Shown here piece by piece: positions 45,885-54,899 of a DNA stretch of 64,000 nt. The notes under the pieces were generated by a model, which was given only the letters and a program-made list of their open reading frames with translations, had not been told where the DNA came from and made no database searches. A program made the translations under genes and the position numbers. The first letter of the stretch is position 1. Every line of letters begins with the position of its first letter. This DNA is from Enterobacteriaceae bacterium RIT691. GTDB taxonomy: Bacteria > Pseudomonadota > Gammaproteobacteria > Enterobacterales > Enterobacteriaceae. Location of the stretch: positions 186,001 to 250,000 of the forward strand of contig WJYM01000008.1 in NCBI GenBank assembly GCA_009668205.1. Reading direction: 5' to 3'.

Positions 45885-46541
45885 ATGCCCGCACAGAAAG
45901 ACAAAGAACATTCTGAGAAACCGCGTCGCCCTGGCCGCCCACGGGGCAAAAAAGCCGGGGCCGATAACCGCGAACAGCTGATGGACATCGCGCTGATGCT
46001 GTTTGCTCGCCAGGGTATTGCCCGCGTATCGTTGAATGCGATCGCCAAAGAGGCGGGCGTTACGCCAGCCATGCTGCACTACTACTTCACGTCACGCGAA
46101 GCACTTGTCGATCAGCTGCTGGAAGAACGCTTTATGCCGCTGCGCAACCGCATTGCGGCGGTGTTTGCCACCCATCCGGACGACCCGGTCAGATCATTAA
46201 CGCTGATGGTGCAAGTGTTGGCGGAGGTCGCCGGGCAATACGCCTGGTTCGCGCCCTTGTGGATGCAGGAGATGATCGGTGAAATGCCGGTACTGCGCCA
46301 ACAGATGCACGCCCGCTTTGGTGATGACAAATACCATAATATGCTGTCAACGCTCGCCCGCTGGCAGAGCGAGGGCAAACTGAATCGGGAACTGGCCCCG
46401 GAATTACTCATCACCACGCTCATCAGCCTGGTGCTGGTGCCGTTCTCCCGGCTCAGAACCGATGAACGGCTCAAAGCCGTCTCCCCTGACGTGATAGTGC
46501 GCCATGCGCTCGCCATCATGGGCCAGGGGATTGGCGCTTAG
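45885..46541 (+). CDS. TetR-family transcriptional regulator
   Basis: A 218-residue repressor. After a basic tail with an AT-hook-like GRPRGKK it has the TetR HTH ([21 protein letters not shown]) at roughly residues 46-66, and a C-terminal ligand-binding helical domain rich in Trp/Met. The start at 45885 is the first good Met after the operator; the longer open frame would begin inside the operator. It probably represses the adjacent pump. Its stop overlaps the convergent acetyltransferase stop by 4 bases. Confidence 0.88.
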   Translation: MPAQKDKEHSEKPRRPGRPRGKKAGADNREQLMDIALMLFARQGIARVSLNAIAKEAGVTPAMLHYYFTSREALVDQLLEERFMPLRNRIAAVFATHPDDPVRSLTLMVQVLAEVAGQYAWFAPLWMQEMIGEMPVLRQQMHARFGDDKYHNMLSTLARWQSEGKLNRELAPELLITTLISLVLVPFSRLRTDERLKAVSPDVIVRHALAIMGQGIGA

Positions 46542-46954
46542 AGCGATTTGGTCAGGTAGTGACGCTGCATGCCCTGATACGGGAAATCCTGAATGCTGTT
46601 GTGCAGCGTAAAGCCGCATTTCTGGTAAAACGGCAGCGCCTGGAAACTGGCGGTGTCGACCAGCATATGACGGCAGCCCCATTCCAGAATCCTGGCTTCG
46701 GCGGTGCGGATAAGCTCGCTACCAAGCCCGGTGCCGCGCGTTTCTTCGCTCACCCACAGAAAATCAATGCACAGCCAGTCGCCTTTACGTTTGCCAATCA
46801 GGCCGCCCAGCATTTTCCCGTTTTCATCGCGAGCGTAAACGCCAAGGCTGTACCAGTCACTGGTATCAATAAACTGGCTGTTGTAGGCGCGTAAACCGAC
46901 AAATAATTCTTCCTGATCTTCAGCCGTGACCGTTTCCTTCACTTCTATTTTCAT
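46538..46954 (-). CDS. GNAT-family N-acetyltransferase
   Basis: A 138-residue acetyltransferase. Motif A is [21 protein letters not shown] (the acetyl-CoA pyrophosphate loop in the middle), and motif B includes FYQKCGF. The substrate is unknown. It is convergent with the TetR gene, and not obviously part of the pump unit. Confidence 0.85.
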   Translation of the reverse strand: MKIEVKETVTAEDQEELFVGLRAYNSQFIDTSDWYSLGVYARDENGKMLGGLIGKRKGDWLCIDFLWVSEETRGTGLGSELIRTAEARILEWGCRHMLVDTASFQALPFYQKCGFTLHNSIQDFPYQGMQRHYLTKSL

Positions 46955-47016
46955 GCCGCCTCCGCGTGGGTATTTGTTGTTTTGGGGTTTGACGATAAGT
47001 GGAAAGAAAACTCACG

Positions 47017-47235
47017 TTAAGCGATGTTTTCTTCCTCTGCCACCTCTTTTAATGGCCGCAGATCCCGTCTGTAGAAACCGGTCATAGAGAGGTACTTTCT
47101 TCCTGTGCATTCTCCCATGAGGCCATTTTCCGTAAGTTTTCCGACCGGATTTTCTTTGGAATAACGCCACACTTCAATCTTCGTATCAAGCAACAACTGG
47201 ACAATTAGAGCATTTGCTAACTGATAGAAAAAAAG
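47017..47235 (-). pseudogene. 5'-truncated gene relic
   Basis: In the 336 bases between the acetyltransferase and the LysR gene, the minus strand holds 72 codons open from one stop to the next, ending ...RRDLRPLKEVAEEENIA. The reading looks like protein (YQLANALIVQLLLDTKIEVW, later GRKYLSMTGFYRRDLRP), but it has no usable start before two internal Mets. This suggests the C-terminus of a gene whose 5' part was lost. I do not recognise the family. Chance cannot be excluded. Confidence 0.35.
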
Positions 47236-47290
47236 TTACTTTTCAAAAGTAGTCGCGGTATTTAACCTGGCTCAGTAAGGATAAACGCAC

Positions 47291-48190
47291 ATGGAACGGC
47301 AAAAGCTCCCTACTCTGAAACAATTGCAATGCTTTCTTGCCGTTGCGGAAGAGCTTAATTTTCGTCGGGCAGCGGAAAGGATGAATATGACTCAGCCTCC
47401 GCTAACACGACAAATTCAGTGCCTTGAAGAAACAATTGGATGTTGCGTGCTCTCTCGCAGCACGCACGCGGTGCAGTTGACGCCAGCCGGATTACTGCTG
47501 GCAAGTAAAGCTCAGGATATTATCGGCCAGTTACTCACCCTGATGCATAGCTTGCATATCGAGCAAGATAAAATACGTATCGGAATGACGAATATGCTGG
47601 ATTTTTATCAGATTCCGAAATTTTCGTCGTTACTAACCCAGCTAGAGCAGGAGCAGCAGGCGATTTTACATGCCCATTCATCACGAAAATTGCTGATGCT
47701 ATTGATGGGTGGGGAAATGGAATTGGTGTTTTCCGGTGAAAAAGCATTACTCGACTCGTCACTGGTTTACACTCGAGTGTATACCGAGCCGTTACTCGCA
47801 GTGCTCCCTGAAAACCATCCGGCAGCGCGACAATCAGCGATTGCAATGGAAGATGTCGCTGATATCCCACTCTTCTGGTTTCCGCGAAATTATAACATTG
47901 GTTATTTTGACAAATGTGAGGCGATATTTAAAAAAATGCGCCACGAGCTGATGAGGATTAAAGAGCCAGAGGATCTTCTTATGTTGCTAAACGCAGTCGC
48001 TAAAGGAAAAGGGATAGCACTGATGCCGCAATCAATGTGTCTTTCCACCATAAATGGCCTGTGCTACCGCCCTTTAACTGAAGAATATAATCAGAAGCTG
48101 AATATTGATATTTACCTGGTCTATCGCGCAAATGAAAACCGCAAGCATGTTATAGATGCCATTGCAGAAATCATACAAACATCTGCTTAA
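47291..48190 (+). CDS. LysR-family transcriptional regulator
   Basis: A 299-residue LTTR: an N-terminal HTH (LKQLQCFLAVAEELNFRRAAERMNMTQPPLTRQI, residues 9-42) and a periplasmic-binding-type effector domain with a bold ALMPQSM motif. Composition is more AT-rich than the core genes. It stands next to an MFS exporter and an aldo-keto reductase that share a divergent promoter region, so it probably controls one or both; its ligand is unknown. Confidence 0.88.
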   Translation: MERQKLPTLKQLQCFLAVAEELNFRRAAERMNMTQPPLTRQIQCLEETIGCCVLSRSTHAVQLTPAGLLLASKAQDIIGQLLTLMHSLHIEQDKIRIGMTNMLDFYQIPKFSSLLTQLEQEQQAILHAHSSRKLLMLLMGGEMELVFSGEKALLDSSLVYTRVYTEPLLAVLPENHPAARQSAIAMEDVADIPLFWFPRNYNIGYFDKCEAIFKKMRHELMRIKEPEDLLMLLNAVAKGKGIALMPQSMCLSTINGLCYRPLTEEYNQKLNIDIYLVYRANENRKHVIDAIAEIIQTSA

Positions 48191-48354
48191 AATAATATAA
48201 TAGCGAACGCTCTCATGATTCCCTGAACAACCAGCCGCCAGAAGCGTACCGGCTGATGGCTGTATAACGGAACGCTCAAAAAGTGCGTGAAACTAAGACT
48301 GGTGCACTTACCTCATGAGTGAGACCAGCCTGTAGTGTATTTATTACATTAATA

Positions 48355-49578
48355 TTAAAGTGAAAAAGCTTCTCCGACGTTTTCCTGTTTCTCTGCAACT
48401 TGCTGACGGTGAGCAGGGATAAGTGCAATCACCGCAACGGTTGTGATAATAGTGAGACCTGCTGACATCATCAGGACATTCAAATCATAACTGTTGATAA
48501 TCCATGCACCGAGCAACGAACCACAACCAATGGCGGTATTAAAAATGGTGATATAAATGGCAGATGCAGGGAAAGCATTTTCTGCAGCCAATCTGAGTAC
48601 CCAGGTCTGCAGCCCCACGAACATTCCGGATACTGCGATCCCCCACAAAACGATGAAGGCGACAATCATCCCTTGAGTAAGCATGTGAGCACTATGACCA
48701 AACACCAGCAACGTTAATGCCGTAGCAAGTACCGAAGAGATAACCGTGACCTTCAACCAGCGATCCACGACCATACCAGTTAAAAAGTTCCCAGCAAGGC
48801 CTGCCAGGCCAAAAGCGAAGAGTAGGACCGGAATAGCCGATTTCATTACGCTTCCTGCGCTCTGCAACCAGGGTTCAATAAAAGTGAAAGCGGCAAAGTG
48901 AGCGGTAATAGCCAGTAACGTGGCAATATAAACTTTCCACAGAGACCGATCCTTCAGTACATGCTTAAGAGAATCAAGTGCCAAAGCGCTGTGGGTTTTC
49001 ACCGCCGGCACCAGCAGCATGATGCCAATAAAGGCGACAACACTGAGGAGGGCCATCAACCAGAATGCGGCACGCCAATCAATGGAAAGTGCAATGTAGT
49101 TAGACAGCGGCACCCCCAGAATACTGGCGACAGAAACCCCACCAAAGACTATCGACGTAGCTAATCCAATAAATCTTGCGGGAACTAAGGATATTGCTGT
49201 TGCGCCGATCATCGCCCAGAAGGCTCCATGCCCAAAAGCGCCAATGATACGAGCAACAAGCAACAGATTATATTGGCCAAGTGTTGCACACATAATATTG
49301 GAGACACAGATAGTCATCATGAGACCAAGCAACATTACCTTTCTGGAAATATGGCTCAGAAAAAGGGATGACAGCAACGCACTGACCGCACCAACCCATG
49401 CATAAAGAGTTACCAGTAACCCAATCGAGGATTCGGAGCGTTGAAGTCCTTCGGCCATCGGGGTTAATAACCCTACAGGCGCTAATTCTGTTGTAACGAT
49501 AGCAAACGTCGACAATGATAAGATTAATAACGCAAGCCAGTTTTTAATACCTAGCCCAGCCTCTTTTTGTTTATTCAT
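48355..49578 (-). CDS. MFS transporter, DHA1 (12-TM) sugar-efflux-like
   Basis: A 407-residue 12-helix transporter resembling SotB/AraJ-type exporters: FAIVTTELAPVGLLTPMAEG in TM1-2, a GAFWAMIGATAISLVPAR segment and a central cytoplasmic loop. The frame continues 53 codons upstream, including a hydrophobic stretch, but the ATG at 49578, preceded by GAGGGTG, gives the family N-terminus MNKQKEAGLGIKNWLAL. It is divergent from the aldo-keto reductase gene. The substrate is unknown. The 164 bases between it and the LysR gene contain no gene. Confidence 0.85.
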   Translation of the reverse strand: MNKQKEAGLGIKNWLALLILSLSTFAIVTTELAPVGLLTPMAEGLQRSESSIGLLVTLYAWVGAVSALLSSLFLSHISRKVMLLGLMMTICVSNIMCATLGQYNLLLVARIIGAFGHGAFWAMIGATAISLVPARFIGLATSIVFGGVSVASILGVPLSNYIALSIDWRAAFWLMALLSVVAFIGIMLLVPAVKTHSALALDSLKHVLKDRSLWKVYIATLLAITAHFAAFTFIEPWLQSAGSVMKSAIPVLLFAFGLAGLAGNFLTGMVVDRWLKVTVISSVLATALTLLVFGHSAHMLTQGMIVAFIVLWGIAVSGMFVGLQTWVLRLAAENAFPASAIYITIFNTAIGCGSLLGAWIINSYDLNVLMMSAGLTIITTVAVIALIPAHRQQVAEKQENVGEAFSL

Positions 49579-50129
49579 AAAAAACACCCTCACGTAAATT
49601 AAAAATAGCGTAAAAAAAAGCACCAACAGGAATAAGCCCATATTGCTCCTATCCGCATTCATTATTTCTGAAGGAGGATAGTTTGGGCCATGACTCGCTA
49701 CAACCAACGGGTTATGATGGCATTGTGAATCAGACATGATTTATACCGCTAACAGTAAGCACTGAGGATCAACAGCGTGAAAACAATGTGTATTTAAACC
49801 CTGCTCCGTGCCAGGTTATGTTTATCCACTGCAGCGATAAAATCCCCGTTGAATGAAATCATAATTGTTTTTTACTGAGTCAGAGTGAATTGCTAATTTT
49901 GTAATATAAAATTTAAATCAGCAGAAACTGTTCATCATTCAGTTTTCATATCACTAACGACAGCGGTCTTGAGCGAGGCGGTAGTCGGAAAATTAGCTCA
50001 GTCTGTTATGCCTATTGTTATCTCTACGCTTTTCTCTTGGTGATACCTTTTTTGTATTTCTAAGATTGGAATTAATCTGCCCTGCCCGATGAATTAGTCT
50101 CATCCCTTTCATAACGAGGAGACAACAAA
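49579..50129. other. divergent intergenic region of the MFS and aldo-keto reductase genes
   Basis: 551 AT-rich bases without a gene I can support. It must hold both promoters and is the likely binding place of the LysR-type regulator. An ACGAGGAGACAAC ribosome-binding site precedes the reductase start. No RNA gene or repeat was recognised. Confidence 0.4.
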
Positions 50130-51128
50130 ATGAAATCCAGAATCCTGGGTGGTGAATTAACAGTATCAAGCGTTGGTTTTGGCGCAATGGGGTTCAGCGA
50201 ATTCTATGGAAAAGCGGATGACAGTCACTCTCTTGAGGTACTCAATGCCGCCGTTGATATGGGGATTACATTTTTTGACACAGCAGATTTCTATGGCAAT
50301 GGGCATAACGAGGCGCTATTAGGGCGTTTTCTAGCCGAATTACCGACAGCGCAGCGTCAAAAGCTACAGATTGCGACCAAGTGCGGGATTGAACGTGTTC
50401 ATGGCACGGGCTACGAACGCAGGATCAATAGTTCACCAGACTATATCAAACGTTGCTGCGAAGGGTCATTGAAGCGTTTAGGTGTTGAATGTATTGACCT
50501 GTTTTATCTGCATCGGGTCAATCTTGAAACGCCGATCGAGGAAAGTGTTTCTTGCCTGAAAGAACTCGTTCAGGCCGGAAAAATTCGACATATCGGTCTT
50601 TGTGAGGTTTCTGCAACGACGCTGATCAAGGCGAATAACGTGCATCCCATTACGGCACTGCAGACAGAGTATTCATTCTGGACCCGTGACATTGAAGATA
50701 ACATTTTACCTGCAGCATTGGAGTTAGGTATCGGTGTCGTGCCTTACTCCCCATTAGGTCGAGGTTTTTTAAGCGGCAAATATCGGTCAAACGATTGTTT
50801 TCAGGATGATGATTTCCGAAAAATGAACCCTCGTTTTTCGTCAAACAACCTGTCACATAACACTGGTCTCCTGGATATTTTGCTGCCATTGGCCGAGAAA
50901 TATGGCTGTACGCTGGCTCAACTCTCGCTGGCATGGCTTTTGGCGCAGGATAGCGGCATTGTCCCTATTCCAGGCACTAAGCAGCTTGCTTACCTGCAAG
51001 AAAACGTCGCGGCTGTTGATATCCAACTTGAGGAACGCGATCTCAATTATCTTAATGAAACCGGGCGTAATTTCTCGATCCAAGGGGCTCGCTATACCGA
51101 TGAAGGTATGAAGGGTATCAATGCATAA
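50130..51128 (+). CDS. aldo/keto reductase
   Basis: A 332-residue NADPH-dependent oxidoreductase of the AKR superfamily. The catalytic tetrad is visible: Asp50 and Tyr55 (FFDTADFYGNG), Lys84 (IATKCG) and His128 (LFYLHRVN); the cofactor segment IPGTKQLAYLQENV is near the C-terminus. The substrate is unknown. With the divergent exporter and LysR regulator it forms a plausible detoxification cassette of lower GC than its surroundings, inserted between nlpA and yicL relative to E. coli. Confidence 0.9.
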   Translation: MKSRILGGELTVSSVGFGAMGFSEFYGKADDSHSLEVLNAAVDMGITFFDTADFYGNGHNEALLGRFLAELPTAQRQKLQIATKCGIERVHGTGYERRINSSPDYIKRCCEGSLKRLGVECIDLFYLHRVNLETPIEESVSCLKELVQAGKIRHIGLCEVSATTLIKANNVHPITALQTEYSFWTRDIEDNILPAALELGIGVVPYSPLGRGFLSGKYRSNDCFQDDDFRKMNPRFSSNNLSHNTGLLDILLPLAEKYGCTLAQLSLAWLLAQDSGIVPIPGTKQLAYLQENVAAVDIQLEERDLNYLNETGRNFSIQGARYTDEGMKGINA

Positions 51129-51315
51129 ATGGGTTTACCCCTGCTAAAACGGACACGGCTAACGCGGTATAATTAAGCAGACGCAGCGTTTTGTTAATGC
51201 GTTGCGCTGAGCCTAAGACCCCTTTTAGAGCACTCGCATAAAAAGGGCCGCAACAGGCTTTCGCCGTGGCTGTGTTATTCTCTTCACTCACACAAATCAG
51301 GTTATTGAGGATGAG

Positions 51316-52218
51316 ATGGGAGCCACACGCAAAGGGATGCTGAACGTACTGATCGCCGCCGTTTTGTGGGGGAGTTCGGGCGTTTGTGCGCAGTACATTA
51401 TGGAGCAGAGCCAGATGTCGTCGCAGTTTTTGACGATGGTGCGCCTGATTTTTGCAGGCCTGATCCTGCTGATGCTCGGCTTCGTGCATGGCGATAACAT
51501 CTTCCGCATTCTGAAAGACCGTAAAGACGCCCTGAGCCTGCTGCTGTTTTCCGTGGTGGGTGCGCTGACGGTTCAGCTCACCTTCCTGATGACCATCGAA
51601 AAATCGAACGCGGCCACGGCCACCGTTTTGCAGTTCTTATCGCCGACCATCATCGTGGCATGGTTTGCGATTGCGCGAAAATCACGCCCGGGCGGCCTGG
51701 TGTTCGCCGCGATTTTCACTTCGCTGATTGGCACCTTTTTGCTGGTGACACACGGCAATCCTACTTCGCTGTCTGTCTCGCCTTCCGCGGTGTTCTGGGG
51801 CATCGCTTCGGCGTTTGCCGCGGCGTTCTATACCACTTATCCCTCGCAGCTGATTGCGCGCTACGGCACGCTGCCGATTGTCGGCTGGAGCATGCTGCTC
51901 GGCGGTGCGTTTTTGCTGCCGTTTTATGCCGGGGAAGGTTTGAACTTTGTGATTAACGGCAGCCTGCTGCTGGCGTTTTTCTATCTGGTGGTGATCGGCA
52001 CGTCGCTGACCTTCAGCCTGTACCTGAAAGGCGCGCAGATGATTGGCGGGCCGAAAGCCAGCATTTTAAGCTGTGCGGAACCCTTGAGCAGTGCTTTGCT
52101 TTCGGTGCTGTTACTGGGGGTGAGTTTTGCTCTGCCTGACTGGTTAGGCACGCTGCTGATCCTGTCGTCAGTGGTGCTGATTTCGCTCGACTCGCGCCGT
52201 CATGCGCGGCTAAGTTGA
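51316..52218 (+). CDS. yicL: EamA/DMT-family transporter YicL
   Basis: A 300-residue inner-membrane protein with ten helices and two EamA repeats. It starts [20 protein letters not shown] and matches E. coli YicL throughout. It is a probable metabolite exporter; the substrate is not established. The 187-base gap upstream holds its promoter; nothing specific was recognised. Confidence 0.93.
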   Translation: MGATRKGMLNVLIAAVLWGSSGVCAQYIMEQSQMSSQFLTMVRLIFAGLILLMLGFVHGDNIFRILKDRKDALSLLLFSVVGALTVQLTFLMTIEKSNAATATVLQFLSPTIIVAWFAIARKSRPGGLVFAAIFTSLIGTFLLVTHGNPTSLSVSPSAVFWGIASAFAAAFYTTYPSQLIARYGTLPIVGWSMLLGGAFLLPFYAGEGLNFVINGSLLLAFFYLVVIGTSLTFSLYLKGAQMIGGPKASILSCAEPLSSALLSVLLLGVSFALPDWLGTLLILSSVVLISLDSRRHARLS

Positions 52219-52359
52219 GGGCAAACCCTGTCAATCATGCCTTTGCACGATTATTTTTCTAATGCACTGATTTAGAAATAAATTCTTTTGGCCGCATTTG
52301 CGCATCAGGCGGCCTGCATATAGAGTTAATGAATGATATCGTCAAAAAAGAGAACAACC

Positions 52360-52650
52360 ATGAAAACAGCTCCCCTGCTTTGTCTGCTGGCCTGCATGAC
52401 CGTTCCGGCCGCCTTTGCGAGCACACCTCTGAAGGGCCTGCAGTTTGAAGCACAGAAACAGCAGGTGATGAAAGACGTGAAGAAAACCTGCACCCCCAGC
52501 AAAAACCTGAGCGATACCGATTTCGGCAACAAAATTCTCGCCAATGAAGAGAACAAGATGCACGTCCGGGACGCCACCATTGCGCTGGAACGCAACAACC
52601 AGAAAAACTACTGGGATGCCATCGGGCAAATCCAGTGCCCGGATATGTAA
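52360..52650 (+). CDS. yicS: small exported protein YicS
   Basis: A 96-residue protein with a signal peptide (MKTAPLLCLLACMTVPAAFA). It is homologous to E. coli YicS, with conserved VKKTCTPSKNLSDTDFGNK and ERNNQKNYWDAIGQIQCPDM; the two cysteines may pair in the periplasm. Function is unknown. The start at 52360 sets the signal peptide; nine in-frame codons upstream are not needed. It is convergent with nepI. Confidence 0.92.
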   Translation: MKTAPLLCLLACMTVPAAFASTPLKGLQFEAQKQQVMKDVKKTCTPSKNLSDTDFGNKILANEENKMHVRDATIALERNNQKNYWDAIGQIQCPDM

Positions 52651-52662
52651 TCCGGGCCATCG

Positions 52663-53844
52663 TTACTTCATGCGCACCTTGGTCGCCACCAGCAGCGCGG
52701 TGAGCAGCATCAGCGTGCCGGAAAGCATCAGCGGCGACAGCAGGCCAAAATGGTCCAGCGCCACGCCGCCCACGGCCGCGCCGCAGGTGTTGGCTAACTG
52801 AATCACCGCCACCTGAATTGACCCGGCTTTTTCTGCCTGATCGGACAAAGACCGCGTGATCCACGTTGACCAGCCCACCGGAATTAACGCGAACGAGAAC
52901 CCCCAGATAATCGCCACCGTCGCCGCGACGATTTTCTCACTGCCCCACAGCACCAGCACTAACGCGCTCACGGCCAGAATTAGCGGCGCGCAGGCAAGCG
53001 CAACTTTTACCGAACGTTTGAGAATAGGTGCGGAAAGCGAGGTGCCAACAAAACTGGCAATACCAAAGCTCAACAGCACCAGCGTCAGGCCATCAACATC
53101 GAAGCCCGCCAGGGTCATGAACACCGGGCGAATATAGGTGAAAAACGCGAATTGCCCGGCGAACGCCATGAAGATTGCCGTCATCCCCGCCGCCACGCCC
53201 GGGCGTTTCAGCAGGCCAAACATATTCGACTGTTGATCGGTTTCCCCCGGCAGTGACGGCAGCGCTTTCCACACCCAGGCCACGCACAGCAGACCCATGA
53301 TAGCCGCGCCGTTAAACACATTACGCCAGCCGATAATTCCGCCGAGGAAACTGCCGAGCGGCGCGGCAATCACCAGCGCTATCGACACCGCACCAAAGAT
53401 GACGGAGAGCGCTTTCGGCACTACGCGAGCGGGCACCAGACGCATGGTCAGCGAAGCCGACATCGCCCAGAATCCCCCGAGCGCAAGGCCAAGGCAGGCA
53501 CGGCCCAAAAGCAAAAGGCTGAAGCTCGACGCAAAGGACACCAGCAGGCAAGACGCGGTCAGCAGCACGGCAAACAAGATGACGATAAGACGTCTGTCGG
53601 TGCGACCAATCACGTGCGTCACAAACAGGCTGGCAAACATCGCCACAAACGCCGTGGTGGTGACGGACTGTCCGGCAACCCCTTCAGTGATGCCGAGTTC
53701 CTGGGCCATTGGCGTCAGCAAGCTGACCGGCAGAAATTCCACGGTAATCAGGCAGGCAACGCAGAACGCGACGGCAAATACCGCAGACCAGTTAGGCCGG
53801 GTGAGGGTGTCGTCAGGGGATAATTTGGCGGTGCATTCGCTCAT
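52663..53844 (-). CDS. nepI: purine ribonucleoside efflux pump NepI
   Basis: A 393-residue 12-helix MFS exporter, homologous to E. coli NepI (YicM), which exports inosine and guanosine. Motifs: [15 protein letters not shown] in TM1-2, [11 protein letters not shown] in loop 2-3, [21 protein letters not shown]. It keeps the E. coli neighbours yicS and yicN. Confidence 0.92.
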   Translation of the reverse strand: MSECTAKLSPDDTLTRPNWSAVFAVAFCVACLITVEFLPVSLLTPMAQELGITEGVAGQSVTTTAFVAMFASLFVTHVIGRTDRRLIVILFAVLLTASCLLVSFASSFSLLLLGRACLGLALGGFWAMSASLTMRLVPARVVPKALSVIFGAVSIALVIAAPLGSFLGGIIGWRNVFNGAAIMGLLCVAWVWKALPSLPGETDQQSNMFGLLKRPGVAAGMTAIFMAFAGQFAFFTYIRPVFMTLAGFDVDGLTLVLLSFGIASFVGTSLSAPILKRSVKVALACAPLILAVSALVLVLWGSEKIVAATVAIIWGFSFALIPVGWSTWITRSLSDQAEKAGSIQVAVIQLANTCGAAVGGVALDHFGLLSPLMLSGTLMLLTALLVATKVRMK

Positions 53845-53943
53845 GGGGACCTGCGCAATGTTTGGGGGAAAGTTGCGCAGTGTAACATTTTATTTGTGAC
53901 GCATTTAACGTTTTGGCAACTATTGGCAATGGCAACGCCGGTG

Positions 53944-54040
53944 ACCCTCACCCCAGCCCTCTCCCTGAAAGGGAGAGGGAGCAAAACGAGCACCTTTCTG
54001 ATCCCCTCGCCCCTTTGGGGAGAGGGTTAGGGTGAGGGGA
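53944..54040. repeat. paired GC-rich palindromic repeats
   Basis: Two related units in tandem: CCCTCACCCCAGCCCTCTCC...GGGAGAGGG (53944-53979) and CCCCTCGCCCC...GGGTTAGGGTGAGGGG (54003-54040). They lie between the nepI start and the yicN stop and belong to the same family as the repeats at 23216, 33289, 42288 and 62969. Confidence 0.85.
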
Positions 54041-54049
54041 AAACGTTCG

Positions 54050-54502
54050 TCAGTGCAACCAGGTCACACCATCCTGCGGCATAAACAGTTGGTTATAGCG
54101 ATGCTGGAAGTTGTTCAAATCATTCAAATCCGGCTCCAGCTCACGTAAGAAGCTGAGCGCCAGACGGATTTGGGCATCGGTTATCGGCGCGGCAAGCCGG
54201 GCTTTTTGCATCTGCCGATGCCAGTACAACAGATTACTTTCGCTGGCATCCACCACCGCAACCTGCCAGATAAGCAGCACCTGCGCGGCATTCTGCAAAT
54301 GCGCTTCGTTAGGACGCTCCAGATAGTGCAGATACTCTTCGCCCTGCTTTTTGCCCATCTGATCGATCATCGATTCTACCGGCATTGGCGTGACGCCTAA
54401 CCGCTCACTCAGGCGCTTTATCGCTCGACGTGAATCCGAGGTCAGCACCCGAAAGCCCACCACAAACACCACCGCCAGGGTGGCTAACATCAACCAGATC
54501 AT
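54050..54502 (-). CDS. yicN: DUF1198 membrane-anchored protein YicN
   Basis: A 150-residue protein: an N-terminal membrane helix (MIWLMLATLAVVFVVGFRVL) and a cytosolic helical domain with HLQNAAQVLLIWQ. It matches E. coli YicN in length and ends, including the C-terminal WLH. Function is unknown. Confidence 0.9.
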   Translation of the reverse strand: MIWLMLATLAVVFVVGFRVLTSDSRRAIKRLSERLGVTPMPVESMIDQMGKKQGEEYLHYLERPNEAHLQNAAQVLLIWQVAVVDASESNLLYWHRQMQKARLAAPITDAQIRLALSFLRELEPDLNDLNNFQHRYNQLFMPQDGVTWLH

Positions 54503-54605
54503 GCGTCCTCTCAGGCAATCATTGCCGTCACATCATAAAGCCATGCGGACGCATGTCGACCCTTAGCGGTGTGAATTTGTGATGTATTTTTACTCTGCGT
54601 GAAGA

Positions 54606-54896
54606 TCACTCAAAAAAGAGCCCCAGCTTATTGAACACGCCCGGGTCGCTTTGGTGACGGACCACCTGAGTCACGTCTTCCAGTTTGTCGATTTGGCTGA
54701 TCATCTGCTCCAGGCGCTGGTCGTTATTCACCAGCAGCCAGATCCGGCTTTTATCGCTGTTCTGAATGGGCAGACAGAGAATGCCTTCCACGTTAAACGC
54801 ACGGCGAGCAAACAGGCCACAGACGTGGGTCATTACGCCCGGGTGGTTGCGTACGGTTAGCTCCAGGATAACGTTGTCATGAATCGCGTTTTGCAT
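54606..54896 (-). CDS. ilvN: acetolactate synthase I small subunit
   Basis: IlvN (96 residues) is the regulatory subunit of acetohydroxyacid synthase I. The ACT domain is visible ([28 protein letters not shown]) and confers valine feedback inhibition. It is encoded 3 bases after ilvB in the ivbL-ilvBN operon. Confidence 0.97.
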   Translation of the reverse strand: MQNAIHDNVILELTVRNHPGVMTHVCGLFARRAFNVEGILCLPIQNSDKSRIWLLVNNDQRLEQMISQIDKLEDVTQVVRHQSDPGVFNKLGLFFE

Positions 54897-54899
54897 GGC

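Noticed and set aside
49579-49737. A 53-codon N-terminal extension of the MFS transporter
   Set aside because: It adds an extra hydrophobic stretch not seen in the family, and a better start with a ribosome-binding site is at 49578.
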